In this document: piece by piece, positions 36,883 through 46,331 of the stretch
Position numbering within the stretch: position 1 is the stretch's first letter
Layout of the letters: every line of letters begins with the position of its first letter
DNA from: Xanthomonas cannabis pv. cannabis
GTDB lineage: Bacteria; Pseudomonadota; Gammaproteobacteria; Xanthomonadales; Xanthomonadaceae
DNA length: 64,000 nucleotides
Assembly (NCBI RefSeq): GCF_000802365.1
Contig: NZ_JSZE01000002.1
Span: 1 to 64,000 of the forward strand
Direction of reading: 5' to 3'
Notes under the pieces: model-generated
The model's database searches: none
The model's input: the letters and a program-made list of their open reading frames with translations, nothing else
What the model was told of the DNA's origin: nothing
Position numbers and translations under genes: made by a program

Positions 36883-37914
36883 CTACGACACGTCAGCGTG
36901 GTGCTGCAGGTACCAATTGGCCGCACCGAGCACGCCCAGTTGCCCGTGCTCGACCAGCTTGACCGGGATGCGTTCGAGCACCTCGCGCATGTTGCCCTTG
37001 GCCAGGAAGCGCGCACGGAACTGGCTGGTGGTCAGGAAGTGCCCGATCGTCGGCAGGATGCCGCCGGCCAGATAGACGCCGCCCGCGCCATAGGCCAGCG
37101 CCATGTCGCCGACGGCATGCCCGAGCAGCGCGCAGAACACCTGCAGGCATTCGCCGGCCAGCGCGTCGTCCTCGTGCAAGGCGGCCTGGGTGATGGCGGC
37201 AGGCAACTGATGACGTGGCGCGGCGCCATGGAGTTGGCAGACAGCGGTGTAGAGCCGGAGCAGACCGGGGCCGGACAGTACGTGCTCCAGCGGCAGGTAG
37301 TGCTGACCGCGCAACAGGATGCGCAGCAGCTGCAGTTCGTGGTCGTGGGTGCTGGCCAGCGCGACCTGGCCGGCTTCGGTGGCCAGCACCAGCGGTCTGG
37401 GTGGGGCATCGATCCAGACCGCCGCGCCCAACCCGGTGCCGGGGCCGACCACCAGGATCGGGCCGGTGCTGCGGACATGCCGGGGCGTGGGGCCGCTCAG
37501 CTGCAGCACCGCACGCGGCTCCATGTGCGGCGCCGCGTAGGCGACGGCTTCGAAATCGTTGACCAGGTGCACGCTACGCAGCGCCAACGTGGTGCGCAGG
37601 CGCTTGGGCGACATGCTCCACGGCAGGTTGTTGCTGATGAAGGTGTCCTCGTCCAGCGCAACGCCGGCGCTGGCGATGACCACCGCCTCCACACGACTCA
37701 CCTGCGGCAGGAACTCGGCAAGGATGGCGTCGAGGCTGGCGTATTCGGCGCAGCGATAGGTGCGGTAGTGCGACAGCTCCACCGCGCCGTCGTCGGCCTG
37801 CATCACGTGGGCAAGCCGGACATGCGTGCCGCCGACATCGGCCGCGACGAAGCCGGTGGCAGCGGATACCGCGGGCGAGGCAGAAGCGTGAGCAGAACGC
37901 GAGGTCGCAGCCAC
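36883..37914 (-). CDS. Glucokinase-family sugar kinase (possible N-acetylglucosamine kinase)
   Basis: 343 residues. The phosphate-binding motif VAADVGGTHVRLAHV lies near residue 25, LVVGPGTGLGAAVW forms the second ATP-binding stretch, and VYLAGGILPTIGHFL matches the C-terminal glucokinase pattern. It starts at a GTG; there is no ATG before the conserved domain. It probably phosphorylates glucose or an amino sugar in the cytoplasm. The adjoining receptor gene and an upstream LacI-type palindrome resembling the reported NagR box of X. campestris suggest N-acetylglucosamine use, but this is inference. Confidence 0.85.
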   Translation of the reverse strand: MAATSRSAHASASPAVSAATGFVAADVGGTHVRLAHVMQADDGAVELSHYRTYRCAEYASLDAILAEFLPQVSRVEAVVIASAGVALDEDTFISNNLPWSMSPKRLRTTLALRSVHLVNDFEAVAYAAPHMEPRAVLQLSGPTPRHVRSTGPILVVGPGTGLGAAVWIDAPPRPLVLATEAGQVALASTHDHELQLLRILLRGQHYLPLEHVLSGPGLLRLYTAVCQLHGAAPRHQLPAAITQAALHEDDALAGECLQVFCALLGHAVGDMALAYGAGGVYLAGGILPTIGHFLTTSQFRARFLAKGNMREVLERIPVKLVEHGQLGVLGAANWYLQHHADVS

Positions 37915-38375
37915 ATGCAGTCCTTTGATCCGTCCGATTGGCCGATGCCATCAGCGCGTCACGGCTGTTTAGGAGTTGGTGACAACGATGTCAATGGTCA
38001 AGTCGGGTTGGATCGATCTTGCTGGCGGGCTCAAGTGCCAAATCGGGGCCTGGGAGTGGTTCTGTGCGGACTTCGTTGCGCAAGTCGGTCAAGAGTGTCC
38101 ACTTGGTCAACCGCAGCGGTGGCGCCCGTCGACAGCAAGCCAACCTGGACGTCGCCATCGGTGCGCACGCAGCAGGTGTGGCTGCAGTTGGCCGTCGCCG
38201 CGACAGCACGCAGGCAGGTGGAATGGCGACCTGCGCAGTGACCGCGACGACATCTCAATGCCGTTCGGAAGCCGCGGGCAGCAGACGTACACGCGGATCA
38301 GCACCGCCCAACGCTGCGCTTCGCTGGCGACACCTGCGGCAAACGCTGTCTCCGCCAAGTTGGCGGTGCACGACA
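37915..38375. other. Regulatory spacer upstream of the sugar kinase operon
   Basis: 461 bp between the kinase start and the end of the PqaA-family gene, both on the minus strand. It carries the palindrome at 37980-37993, listed separately, and otherwise no gene I can support on either strand. Confidence 0.5.
37980..37993. promoter_or_regulatory. LacI-type operator-like palindrome before the sugar kinase/receptor operon
   Basis: TGACAACGATGTCA has perfect 5-bp arms (TGACA/TGTCA) around ACGA. It lies 66 bp upstream of the kinase GTG. From memory, the NagR operator of Xanthomonas campestris has the consensus AATGACARCGYTGTCATT; this site agrees with its core at all but one position. A GntR/LacI-type repressor controlling the two-gene operon is the natural reading. 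Confidence 0.55.
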
Positions 38376-39866
38376 TCAACGTGTAGCGGCACTGCTCGCC
38401 ATGCCCGGCAAGGTGCTGCAGGCGGCGTTGTCGGTCGGCGGCGCCTGCTGCGGATACTGCTGTTTGCCGAGGATGTAGGTCTGGCTGGTAGCCACAAAGC
38501 CATCGGCATAGGTGGCTTCGACGAAATACGCGCTCCAGCCGGTCTCGGGCACCTGCACCGGCACGGCGATCGTGTGACCGCGCCCCGCAACGAGCGGACT
38601 GGCGTGATAGCGGATGCCGCAGGCGTAGCGGAAATCGCGTGCCTGCGGGTTGCTGGCCGTCCACAGTTGCAGCTGCGTCGGTCGCTCGGAAGACCGCAGG
38701 CGGATCTGCGGCGCGGCGCCCCTCCGCAAGGTATCGCTCAGCTGCGGAAGCGGGCGCTGTTGCTGCAGCCGGGTCACGAAGGGCACCAACGTGTCGACGA
38801 CCGCGGCACGGATGCCGTTGTGCGCGCTGTTGGGCACCACACGCAAGGCCTTGCTGCCAGGCAGCGCCGCATAGAAGAACTGCGTGTTGTCGGGCAGGAA
38901 AAAATCATCGCCGCTGGCGTTGACGATGTATTTGGGCACCGAGAGCCGCTTGCGGTACGGCGAGTGCAGATAGCTCAGCGGGTCCTGCAGTTGCACCAGC
39001 TGCGCAAACGCCGGCGTCTGCAGCTGCGTGGTGATGCCTTGCCGGGCGTAGGCATTGAATGCAATCGGCCAGTTGCCCCCGTATGTCCGGTACATGTGGT
39101 CCAGCACCGCCGGCATGTTGAGGATGTCGATCACGAACGGCACCACGGCTTCGACGCGCGGGTCGGCGATCGTGGCATGCCAGCTGGCCCAGCCGCGCTT
39201 GGACGCACCGGCAAGGATGAAGCGGTGGATCTTCAGCGGCGCCAGCTCACGCTCGGCCAGGCTCATGGTGCGTGCGATCGCCGCGGCCATGGGCACATGC
39301 AGCGGCATGGTCTTGCGTTGCTGTGGCGCCTTGAGAAACAGCGACCAGGTGTAGGCGACGCTGTCGTCCTCGCGCCGTGGCGCGGCGTCGCCCTGATAGC
39401 GCAAGGCCTGATTGGGAATGTCGCTCAATGCGATGACCACGGTGCGGCTGCGTTGCGCCAGCGCAGCCAGCGCCTCCGGCGGCAACTCGCTGGCCGGCTG
39501 CGCCGCGCCGCCGTCTGCCGGGTGACGCGTGCCGTTGGTGGAGATCAGCACCGCGCGGGTCGGCAAGGCATCGGACGGCACATAGATCGCCACATCGTGC
39601 TGCCAGACGGCCGGCGTGACACGCGCCTCAGGCGACCAGGTCTGCGAGGTGAGCAGGTAGTCGCGCCGTTCCACGCCAGCAACGCGGCTGGTACCCACCC
39701 GCGTGTAGACCAGCGGCTGTTGTTCCACCGCGTCGTGATAGCAGACCAGGGCCTGATCAAACCCGACCTCCGGCGAGGTGGCGCATCGCTCGGCGGCGGT
39801 AGAGGCCAACGCCGGGCAGGAGAGCAGGGCCAGCAGGGCAAGACCGCAACGTGTCATCAAGCGCAT
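38376..39866 (-). CDS. PhoPQ-activated pathogenicity-related protein family (PqaA-like), exported
   Basis: 496 residues from the ATG at 39866, chosen because GGAGGA sits 7 bases upstream and a signal peptide follows directly (LALLALLSCPALA). The protein has the alpha/beta-hydrolase-like layout of the PhoPQ-related family. HDVAIYVPSDALPTRAVLIS opens the core, HRFILAGASKRGWASWHAT carries the nucleophile-like Ser, and IVNASGDDFFLPDN and VVPNSAHNGI supply the Asp and His positions. It is named after Salmonella PqaA; the biochemical substrate is unknown. Predicted periplasmic or secreted. Confidence 0.85.
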   Translation of the reverse strand: MRLMTRCGLALLALLSCPALASTAAERCATSPEVGFDQALVCYHDAVEQQPLVYTRVGTSRVAGVERRDYLLTSQTWSPEARVTPAVWQHDVAIYVPSDALPTRAVLISTNGTRHPADGGAAQPASELPPEALAALAQRSRTVVIALSDIPNQALRYQGDAAPRREDDSVAYTWSLFLKAPQQRKTMPLHVPMAAAIARTMSLAERELAPLKIHRFILAGASKRGWASWHATIADPRVEAVVPFVIDILNMPAVLDHMYRTYGGNWPIAFNAYARQGITTQLQTPAFAQLVQLQDPLSYLHSPYRKRLSVPKYIVNASGDDFFLPDNTQFFYAALPGSKALRVVPNSAHNGIRAAVVDTLVPFVTRLQQQRPLPQLSDTLRRGAAPQIRLRSSERPTQLQLWTASNPQARDFRYACGIRYHASPLVAGRGHTIAVPVQVPETGWSAYFVEATYADGFVATSQTYILGKQQYPQQAPPTDNAACSTLPGMASSAATR

Positions 39867-40068
39867 CGGTGTCCTCCGAAAGCGGTGCAACGCGCCAGCG
39901 CAGTCATGGGCAGGTCGAGCGGAAAGCACATGGCGCGCCGGGACGTGATGGCAAGTCTTGCACGTTACGGACGTCCGGGTCGCGGTGCCAAGGCCGCCAG
40001 CGGGTTGGGACGAAGGCCACGCTGCCATTGCACGGCAGGAGGCACCCATGCCGCGCCGTTACCCGTGC

Positions 40069-40590
40069 TTACTTGATTCGCCGTACCTTGGCCGGGGTGT
40101 TGTAGCCCTCGATCTGCAGATACCAGACGCCGACCAGGCCGGGCTTGATCCTGACCTTGGGGGACGCCTTGCGCACGCCGGACAGGCTGGCGGCGTCGGT
40201 CTGTTCCCAGTCCTGACCATTGGCCAGCGTGTAGACGCGGCCCTTGGAGAAGCCCTTGAACTCGCCGACGATGCTGCTTTCGATCGGCTCCTTGCTGCCG
40301 AAATCGAAGAAGCCGCGGTTCTTGACGATGACTTCCTGGCGGCCGGCCTCCTTGGCCTGCTCGACCACCACGGCCGCTTCCTTGGCCACCTTGCCCTGCA
40401 GCCAGTCGTTGAGCGCGGCCAGTTCGCTGGCGTCGAGCTTGTCCAGGCCGGCGGCCTTGAACTGCTCGGCGCTCATCTGCGACTGCAGATCGCCCTGGAC
40501 GGCACGCTGCGCCAGGGCCGGGGTGGCAGACAACGCAAGGGTCAGGCAGACCAGCAGGGGAATGCGGCGCGCGCGCGACATGGAAGCCAT
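40069..40590 (-). CDS. Exported protein of unknown function
   Basis: 173 residues. The signal peptide (PLLVCLTLALSATPALAQ) is followed by a helical segment (QMSAEQFKAAGLDKLDASEL) and a strand-rich C-terminus (GRVYTLANGQDWEQTDAASL, VGVWYLQIEGYNTPAKVRRI). The ATG at 40581 is an alternative start three codons in. Related proteins are common in Xanthomonadaceae without a known role. It is encoded downstream of pqqE on the same strand, 54 bp away, and may be read through from the pqq operon. Confidence 0.75.
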   Translation of the reverse strand: MASMSRARRIPLLVCLTLALSATPALAQRAVQGDLQSQMSAEQFKAAGLDKLDASELAALNDWLQGKVAKEAAVVVEQAKEAGRQEVIVKNRGFFDFGSKEPIESSIVGEFKGFSKGRVYTLANGQDWEQTDAASLSGVRKASPKVRIKPGLVGVWYLQIEGYNTPAKVRRIK

Positions 40591-40644
40591 CCAGGAGGAA
40601 AGAGGTGGCTAGTGTAGACGCTGTTCTGCGCCGGCCACCGCGGG

Positions 40645-41772
40645 TCAGTCCGTGCTGCCTGCGGTGGCGGGTTCTGCACGGGCGGGACGGGCCGGCCGGC
40701 GATAGACGAAGTCCGGCGCTGGCGCGGCCGCTTCGCGTTCGGCGGTGGCACGCACCTGCGCGTGGGTGGGCGAGCGTTCGCACACCGGGTCCAGCGTGGC
40801 GGCATCGCCGCTGAGCGCCAGCGCCTGGCAACGGCAGCCGCCCCAGTCGATCTCGCGCTTGGGACAGCCCTGGCAGACCTCGGGCATCCACGCGGTGCCA
40901 CGGAAGCGCACGAACGCCTCGCCGTTGTTCCAGATATCGGCCAGCGAGCGCTCGCGCAGATTGTCGAAGCGCATGCCGTCGATGGTCTCGGCGGCATGGC
41001 AGGGCAGCACGTCCCCGCGGGGGGAAATGTTGACGAAGCGCTGGCCCCAGCCGCCCATGCAGGGTTTGGGCTGGCGCGCGTAGTAGTCGGGCGTGACGAA
41101 GTCGATCGCCAGGCGGTCGCCGAGTTCGCGGCGCGCGGTTTCCACTGCCTCGATGGTGGCCATCAGCTGCTCGCGGCTGGGCATCAGCGCCGCACGATTG
41201 CGCAGGCCCCAGCCGTAGTACTGGGTATGGGCAACTTCGATACGCTCGGCCTGCCATTCCAACGCGAGCGCGATCATGCCGGGCACGCGCTCGGCGTTAT
41301 GCCGGTGCAGCACCGCGTTGAGGGTCAGCGGCAGGCCACGCGCACGCACGGCGCTGGCGAACTCGCGCTTCTTTGCCAGGCTGTTGCGATAGCCGGCGAT
41401 GCGGTCGGCGCCGGCCGGGTCGACGTCCTGCACGCTCAGTTGCACGTGCTCCAGCCCGGCGGCCTGCAGCTGGTCCAGCATCCGCTCGCCGCCCGCCACG
41501 CCGGAGGTGATCAGGTTGCTGTACAGCCCGAGCGCGCGCGCATGCGCCACCAGTTCGGGCAGGTCCTTGCGCAGCATCGGCTCGCCACCGGAAAAATGCG
41601 CCTGCAGTACGCCCATGTCGGCGGCCTGCTGCAGCAGCGAGCGCCAGCCGGCGGTGTCCATCTCCTCGCGCAGTGCGGCCAGTGCAATCGGGTTGGAGCA
41701 ATACGGGCACGCCAGCGGGCAGCGATGGGTCAGCTCCAGCAGCACCGACAGCGGCGGCGGTGCGCTGTTCAT
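40645..41772 (-). CDS. pqqE: PqqA peptide cyclase PqqE
   Basis: Radical SAM enzyme that links the Glu and Tyr side chains of the PqqA peptide, the first chemical step of pyrroloquinoline quinone synthesis. It has 375 residues. The SAM cluster motif is CPLACPYC (C-x3-C-x2-C), followed by the GGEP motif [12 protein letters not shown]. The C-terminal SPASM cysteines include PCMGGWG, LPCHAAE and [16 protein letters not shown]. Its start overlaps the pqqD stop (ATGA), indicating coupled translation with its chaperone partner. Confidence 0.96.
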   Translation of the reverse strand: MNSAPPPLSVLLELTHRCPLACPYCSNPIALAALREEMDTAGWRSLLQQAADMGVLQAHFSGGEPMLRKDLPELVAHARALGLYSNLITSGVAGGERMLDQLQAAGLEHVQLSVQDVDPAGADRIAGYRNSLAKKREFASAVRARGLPLTLNAVLHRHNAERVPGMIALALEWQAERIEVAHTQYYGWGLRNRAALMPSREQLMATIEAVETARRELGDRLAIDFVTPDYYARQPKPCMGGWGQRFVNISPRGDVLPCHAAETIDGMRFDNLRERSLADIWNNGEAFVRFRGTAWMPEVCQGCPKREIDWGGCRCQALALSGDAATLDPVCERSPTHAQVRATAEREAAAPAPDFVYRRPARPARAEPATAGSTD

Positions 41773-42047
41773 GGCCGCAGCAGACGCTTCTGATGCAAGG
41801 TGGTCGTCAGCTCGATCACATCGGCTTCGATCTCGGTGGCGTCGGCGTCGAACTCGGCGGCCAGCTCCACTGCAATCTGCGCCAGCGACCGGACGCCATC
41901 GAAGCGCTGCGCCACCACCAGGGCGATCTCGTCCAGCTCGACAACGCGTTCAGGTGCGAGCAGCACCCATTGGTCGCGTGCGCGGTCATGCTGCAGACGT
42001 ACGCCTGCGCGCAGGGCCGGCTGGCTGTCGCGCGTGATGCTGCTCAC
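41769..42047 (-). CDS. pqqD: PQQ biosynthesis peptide chaperone PqqD
   Basis: 92-residue protein that binds PqqA and delivers it to PqqE. The start is the GTG at 42047 overlapping the pqqC stop; a longer open frame upstream runs into pqqC and is rejected because the family length is about 90. The winged-helix-like fold is seen in [30 protein letters not shown] and the C-terminal [15 protein letters not shown]. Gene order is pqqC-pqqD-pqqE with 4-nt overlaps on both sides. Confidence 0.93.
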   Translation of the reverse strand: MSSITRDSQPALRAGVRLQHDRARDQWVLLAPERVVELDEIALVVAQRFDGVRSLAQIAVELAAEFDADATEIEADVIELTTTLHQKRLLRP

Positions 42048-42796
42048 GCGGCGGCCCGGGTGGCGTCGCGCGCCGGCACGAAGGCGTCCGGCCACACGAT
42101 GCCGGGCGCAACATAGGCCACGTGCAAGGCATCCAGTTGCGCCCAGAGGACCGAGCATTTGAAATGCAGCGCGTCCTTTACCAGTTGTTGTTTCTCGATG
42201 GTGTCGGCGTGCTGCTTGACGTAGTCCAGCGCGAAATCCGAATCGCGCGGCGCTTCGGTCAGGCGATGCTCGAAATAGGCCAGCGCCTCGGCTGAGACGA
42301 AGTCGTAATGCGTGAGCATGCCGGCCACGCGCTTGCCGATGATGTTGGGAGCGAACAATTCCGTCAGCGACGACGCGATGGCCTCGAGCAGGCTCTTTTC
42401 GCGCACGAAGTGCAGATATGCCTGCACCGCAAAGCGGGTGCCGGGCAGCAGTGCACGCCCCGATTCCACCAGCTGGCGGTCCAGGCCGAGGGCATCGGTC
42501 AGATGCAGCCAGCGGGCGATACCGCCATCGGCCGCGCTATTGCCGTCGTGATCGAGGATGCGCTGGCGCCAGATGCGCCGCAGCGCCGGGTCTTCCATGC
42601 GTGCCAGGATCGCAGCGTCCTTCAATGGAATGCAGCGTTGGTACTCGAAGCGGTTCAAGGCCCACGCCTGCACCTGGCCGCGATCGAGCTTGCCGTCGTG
42701 CAGCAGCGCGTGGAAGGGGTGCTGGTCGTGATACAGGCGTGCACCGATGGCACGCAGGTCTGCTTCCAGCTGGTCGGGGGTGAGCAGGGCGGTCAC
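42044..42796 (-). CDS. pqqC: Pyrroloquinoline-quinone synthase PqqC
   Basis: Cofactor-free oxidase that performs the last ring closure and eight-electron oxidation to PQQ. It has 250 residues, the family length. Typical stretches are YHDQHPFHALLHDGKLDRGQ, WALNRFEYQRCIPLKDAAIL, and the His-rich helix AGMLTHYDFVSAEALAYFEHRL. Its stop overlaps the pqqD GTG and its start overlaps the pqqB stop, so the whole block is tightly coupled. Confidence 0.96.
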   Translation of the reverse strand: MTALLTPDQLEADLRAIGARLYHDQHPFHALLHDGKLDRGQVQAWALNRFEYQRCIPLKDAAILARMEDPALRRIWRQRILDHDGNSAADGGIARWLHLTDALGLDRQLVESGRALLPGTRFAVQAYLHFVREKSLLEAIASSLTELFAPNIIGKRVAGMLTHYDFVSAEALAYFEHRLTEAPRDSDFALDYVKQHADTIEKQQLVKDALHFKCSVLWAQLDALHVAYVAPGIVWPDAFVPARDATRAAA

Positions 42797-43692
42797 AGCG
42801 TGATCTCCAGGCCGTCGTGGGCGACATCCCAGCCGCTGGCACGCGCGCTGGCGTACTCCGGGGAGTGGATATCGAGCACGGGATTGGTGGTGTTGATATG
42901 GATGAAGATCTTGCGCGCCACGTTCAGCGTTTCGAACGCGGCGATAGTGCCCTCGGGTCCGTCGATGCTGAGATGGCCCATGCGCCGGCCGGTCTTCTGG
43001 CTGACGCCCAGCTGCACCATTTCATCGTCGCGCCACAGCGTGCCGTCGAAGAACACCAGCTCGGCGCCTTGCAGGCGGGCGCGCAGTGCATCGGTCATGA
43101 CGGCGCAGCCGGGAATGTAGTGCGCCCGGTGCCGGCCATCGTCGATGGTGAGCCCGAGGGTTTCCTCGTTGGAGCCGGCGAGGTCGCCGCCACTGCGCGA
43201 TTCCATGAACAATGGCACCTTGCCCGGCACCGAGAACGGTGTGAGCTGCAGGCCGAGCAGCGGTAAGGGTGTATCGAGCGCGAAGGGCGTGCGCGTGACG
43301 TAGTGCGGGTTGACTGCGTCGAAGATCGGGTTCTGTGCCAGCAGGTCGAGCACGCGGCTGCTGGCATGCAACGAGAAGGGTTGGCTCTCGCGCATCGACA
43401 GCAGCCCGGCGATGTGGTCGATTTCACCGCTGGTCAGCAGCACTGCCTCGATCGGCGAGTGACGCAGCCCCTGCTGTGGCCATAGCGCGGGCGTGGCAAG
43501 GATCTGCTGGCGGAAATCAGGAGAGGCGTTGATCAACACCCAGCGCTGGCCATCTGCGCTGACAGCGATGCTGGCCTGGGTACGACGTTGGGCACCGTCT
43601 GCTTGTTGCCACGCCCGCTGGCTGGCGGGTGTGTGGCAATTCCACTGCGGGTGCCCACCGCCGGCCGCCGATCCCAGAACAATGATGCGCAT
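42793..43692 (-). CDS. pqqB: PQQ biosynthesis protein PqqB
   Basis: Metallo-beta-lactamase-fold protein of 299 residues required for PQQ formation, proposed to hydroxylate the cross-linked peptide product. The opening MRIIVLGSAAGGGHPQWNC is diagnostic. Metal-site segments are LTSGEIDHIAGLLSMRE and KIFIHINTTNPVLD. Its stop overlaps the pqqC start. An 83-bp gap separates it from pqqA, long enough for a processing or attenuation hairpin. Confidence 0.95.
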   Translation of the reverse strand: MRIIVLGSAAGGGHPQWNCHTPASQRAWQQADGAQRRTQASIAVSADGQRWVLINASPDFRQQILATPALWPQQGLRHSPIEAVLLTSGEIDHIAGLLSMRESQPFSLHASSRVLDLLAQNPIFDAVNPHYVTRTPFALDTPLPLLGLQLTPFSVPGKVPLFMESRSGGDLAGSNEETLGLTIDDGRHRAHYIPGCAVMTDALRARLQGAELVFFDGTLWRDDEMVQLGVSQKTGRRMGHLSIDGPEGTIAAFETLNVARKIFIHINTTNPVLDIHSPEYASARASGWDVAHDGLEITL

Positions 43693-43775
43693 GGAGAACT
43701 GTTACCTAATCTGCCGGCAACTGCCGGACATGCATCAAGAAGGAAGGGCGGCAGGTGCGTGTGAAACGGGCCGGA

Positions 43776-43856
43776 TCAAAACTCGCCGGAGACGTAGCAG
43801 TTGATTTCGGCGCCACAGTTGACTTCTCGAACGACAGGCTTCTTCCAGGTCTTCAT
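43776..43856 (-). CDS. pqqA: PQQ precursor peptide PqqA
   Basis: 26-residue ribosomal precursor whose Glu and Tyr become PQQ. The sequence begins MKTWKKPVVREVNCGAEINC and ends YVSGEF; the conserved E-x-x-x-Y is Glu17-I-N-C-Tyr21. A GAGG ribosome site lies 8 bases before the ATG. It is first in the pqqABCDE operon. It is unusual in having two cysteines, although the family consensus often carries one or more. It is too short for routine gene callers, hence easily missed. Confidence 0.93.
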   Translation of the reverse strand: MKTWKKPVVREVNCGAEINCYVSGEF

Positions 43857-44159
43857 CGGCTACCTCGCAGTTGGGTGAGTGACGTCGCCGCTGCGCACGG
43901 CAGCGACGACGTGCAGGGAGCATAGGCAGCCGGTTTGGGCGAGTTGTAAAGAGCACGTAAAAAGCGGCGGATGCGGCGCAGATGGACTGTGACGGCGCCT
44001 GCCGCATTGCGCCGAGCGGTTGCGAATCAAGACGTTGGCGCGTGAACCGACCATAAGCACGGCGGTCATGCGGCAGCGCACGGGCACCGAAATTTCGCGT
44101 TGTGGAGAGGGTGACGCGCACGTTACCGTAGTTGTCAGCCCCTTGTTATTGCCGCCACC
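43857..44159. promoter_or_regulatory. Divergent pqqA/relA intergenic region
   Basis: 303 bp separating the pqqA start (minus) from the relA GTG (plus), so promoters for both operons must lie here. Reading minus, TTTACA and TATGCT occur near 43950-43920 but are 20 bp apart, longer than ideal. No protein gene is evident. Confidence 0.5.
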
Positions 44160-46331
44160 GTGTCCACCGTTGTGACCAGTTCCTCATTCGAACGCCTGCA
44201 GGCAGTGCTGCAGCGCCCGGCTGTCGCCTCGATCGCACCCACCCTGCGGGACGCGCTTGCGCAGGCCTGGCAGGACATGCCGCCCGCGCCAACCGACAGC
44301 GTGCCGTGGTCGCTGCTCGGCGACACGCTGGATGCGCTGGCCTCGCTGGCGGCCGACGAGGCCACCCTGATTGCGGCGCTGCTGTTCGACCTGCCGGCGT
44401 TGCGCGGCACCGTTGCCGCCCTGCCGTGGCAACCGGCGGAGCGGCGCGTGGCGGTGGAGGGCCTGCTCGATGGCCTGGATGCGGCCGACCAGGTCTGGGC
44501 GCTGCATGCCGGGCGCGAGGCTGGGCGCAACAGCGAGGGCCTGCGCCGCTTGTTGCTGTCGATCATCCACGACCTGCGGGTGGTGCCGATCCTGCTGGCG
44601 CGGCAGTTGTCGCGCATGCGCGTGGCCGACCGGCTCAACGAGGAACAGCGCCGCGCGCTGGCCCAGCTCACCCGCGACATCCATGCCCCGCTGGCGAACC
44701 GTCTGGGCATCTGGCAGGTGAAGTGGGAACTGGAAGATCTGGCGTTCCGTCACCTGGAGCCGGAGACCTACCGCCGCATCGCCCGCGAAGTGGATGAAAC
44801 CCGCGTTGCACGCGAGCGCTATATCGAAGCGGTCAAGCGCAGCCTGTCGAGCGCGTTGGCCGGGCAGGGGCTGCGTGCGGAGGTGAGCGGGCGGCCGAAG
44901 CACATCTACAGCATCTGGCGGAAGATGCAGAAAAAGCGGTTGTCCTTCGACCAGTTGTACGACGTGCGCGCAGTGCGGGTGATGGTGGACGACGTGGCGG
45001 CCTGCTACGCGGCCTTGGGCGCGGTGCATTCGCTGTGGGCGCCGGTGCCCAGCGAGTTCGACGATTACATCGCCCGTCCCAAGGCCAACGACTACCGCTC
45101 GCTGCACACCGCTGTGGTCGGCCCGGAAGGGCGCACCATCGAAATCCAGATCCGTACCTTCGAGATGCACGCCCAGGCCGAACTTGGCGTGGCCGCGCAT
45201 TGGAAATACAAGGAAGGTGGCAAGGGCGCCGAAAAGGCCTTCGACCGCAAGATCCTGTGGATGCGCCAGTTGCTGGAGCAGGTGCAGGAAGGCGAGCACG
45301 GCGAGCTGGCCGGTGCGCTGGATGCCGAGTTGATCGAAGACCGCGTGTACGCGCTGACCCCCAAGGGCGAGGTGATCGATCTGCCACAGGGCGCCACGCC
45401 GCTGGACTTTGCGTATCACGTGCACACCATGGTGGGGCATCGCTGCCGTGGCGCGCGCGTCAACGACCGCATCGTGCCGCTGACTTATCGGCTGCGCAGC
45501 GGCGACCGCGTGGAGATCATGACCGCCAAGGAAGCCGACCCGCGTCGCGACTGGCTGCTGGCGTCCAACGGCTTTCTGGCCAGCGGGCGGTCGCGCGACA
45601 AGGTGCGTGCGTGGTTCCACAAGCTCGACCGCGCGCGCAACGTGCAGGCCGGCAAGGACCTGCTCGATCGCGAGCTCAAGCGGCTGGGCCTGCAGCATGC
45701 CGATCTGGGCGTGGCGGCACGCAAATTCCACGCCGAGAACATCGACGAGTTGTATATCCAGGTGGCGCTGGGCGATACCGGCCCGAACCAAGTCAGCCGC
45801 GCATTGCTGGAAGCCGAGCGCGCCGCGTCGCAACCGGCGGTGCCGGCGCCGCCACGCCCGACTGCGCGTCGCGATGGGTTGGGCAAGCCCAAATTCACCG
45901 TGCAGGGCGTGGGCAACCTGCTGGTGCAGCTGGCGCGCTGCTGCCAGCCGGTGGCCGGCGAGCCGATTGCCGGCTACCTCACCCGCGGGCGCGGCATCAC
46001 CGTCCACCGCACCGATTGCGCGGCATTGGCGCGGCTGGCCGCCGCCCACCCGCAGCGCGTGTTGCCGGTGGAGTGGGGCAAGGCCGGCAGCGGCTACGAG
46101 GTGGATGTGCAGGTGCGTGCGGTGGACCGCCGTTGGCTGCTCAAGGACATCACCAACCTGATCGCGCAGGAAGACGCCCACGTGCTGGAGATCAACAGCG
46201 ACAACGTGCGCGACACCGGCAGGGCGCAGTTGCGGCTGCGGCTCAAGGTCAGCGACTACGACCAGTTGTCGGCCCTGCTCGGCAAGCTGGACGCCTTGCC
46301 CGGCGTCAACGAGGTCCGACGCCTGGGCTGA
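44160..46331 (+). CDS. relA: GTP diphosphokinase RelA ((p)ppGpp synthetase I)
   Basis: Ribosome-associated alarmone synthase of the stringent response. It has 723 residues from a GTG. The N-terminal hydrolase domain is degenerate: the His-Asp pair of SpoT is replaced around LIAALLFDLPALRG, marking RelA rather than SpoT. The synthetase domain shows SFDQLYDVRAVRVMVDDVAA and RPKANDYRSLHTAVVGPEG. A TGS domain (YALTPKGEVIDLPQGATPLD), a zinc-finger-like CCQPVAGEPIAGYL region and a C-terminal ACT domain (INSDNVRDTGRAQLRLRLKV) follow. Confidence 0.94.
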   Translation: MSTVVTSSSFERLQAVLQRPAVASIAPTLRDALAQAWQDMPPAPTDSVPWSLLGDTLDALASLAADEATLIAALLFDLPALRGTVAALPWQPAERRVAVEGLLDGLDAADQVWALHAGREAGRNSEGLRRLLLSIIHDLRVVPILLARQLSRMRVADRLNEEQRRALAQLTRDIHAPLANRLGIWQVKWELEDLAFRHLEPETYRRIAREVDETRVARERYIEAVKRSLSSALAGQGLRAEVSGRPKHIYSIWRKMQKKRLSFDQLYDVRAVRVMVDDVAACYAALGAVHSLWAPVPSEFDDYIARPKANDYRSLHTAVVGPEGRTIEIQIRTFEMHAQAELGVAAHWKYKEGGKGAEKAFDRKILWMRQLLEQVQEGEHGELAGALDAELIEDRVYALTPKGEVIDLPQGATPLDFAYHVHTMVGHRCRGARVNDRIVPLTYRLRSGDRVEIMTAKEADPRRDWLLASNGFLASGRSRDKVRAWFHKLDRARNVQAGKDLLDRELKRLGLQHADLGVAARKFHAENIDELYIQVALGDTGPNQVSRALLEAERAASQPAVPAPPRPTARRDGLGKPKFTVQGVGNLLVQLARCCQPVAGEPIAGYLTRGRGITVHRTDCAALARLAAAHPQRVLPVEWGKAGSGYEVDVQVRAVDRRWLLKDITNLIAQEDAHVLEINSDNVRDTGRAQLRLRLKVSDYDQLSALLGKLDALPGVNEVRRLG

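Noticed and set aside
43920-43955. TTTACA/TATGCT pair as pqqA promoter
   Set aside because: Spacing of 20 bp is outside the normal range; mentioned only as a weak candidate within the intergenic entry.
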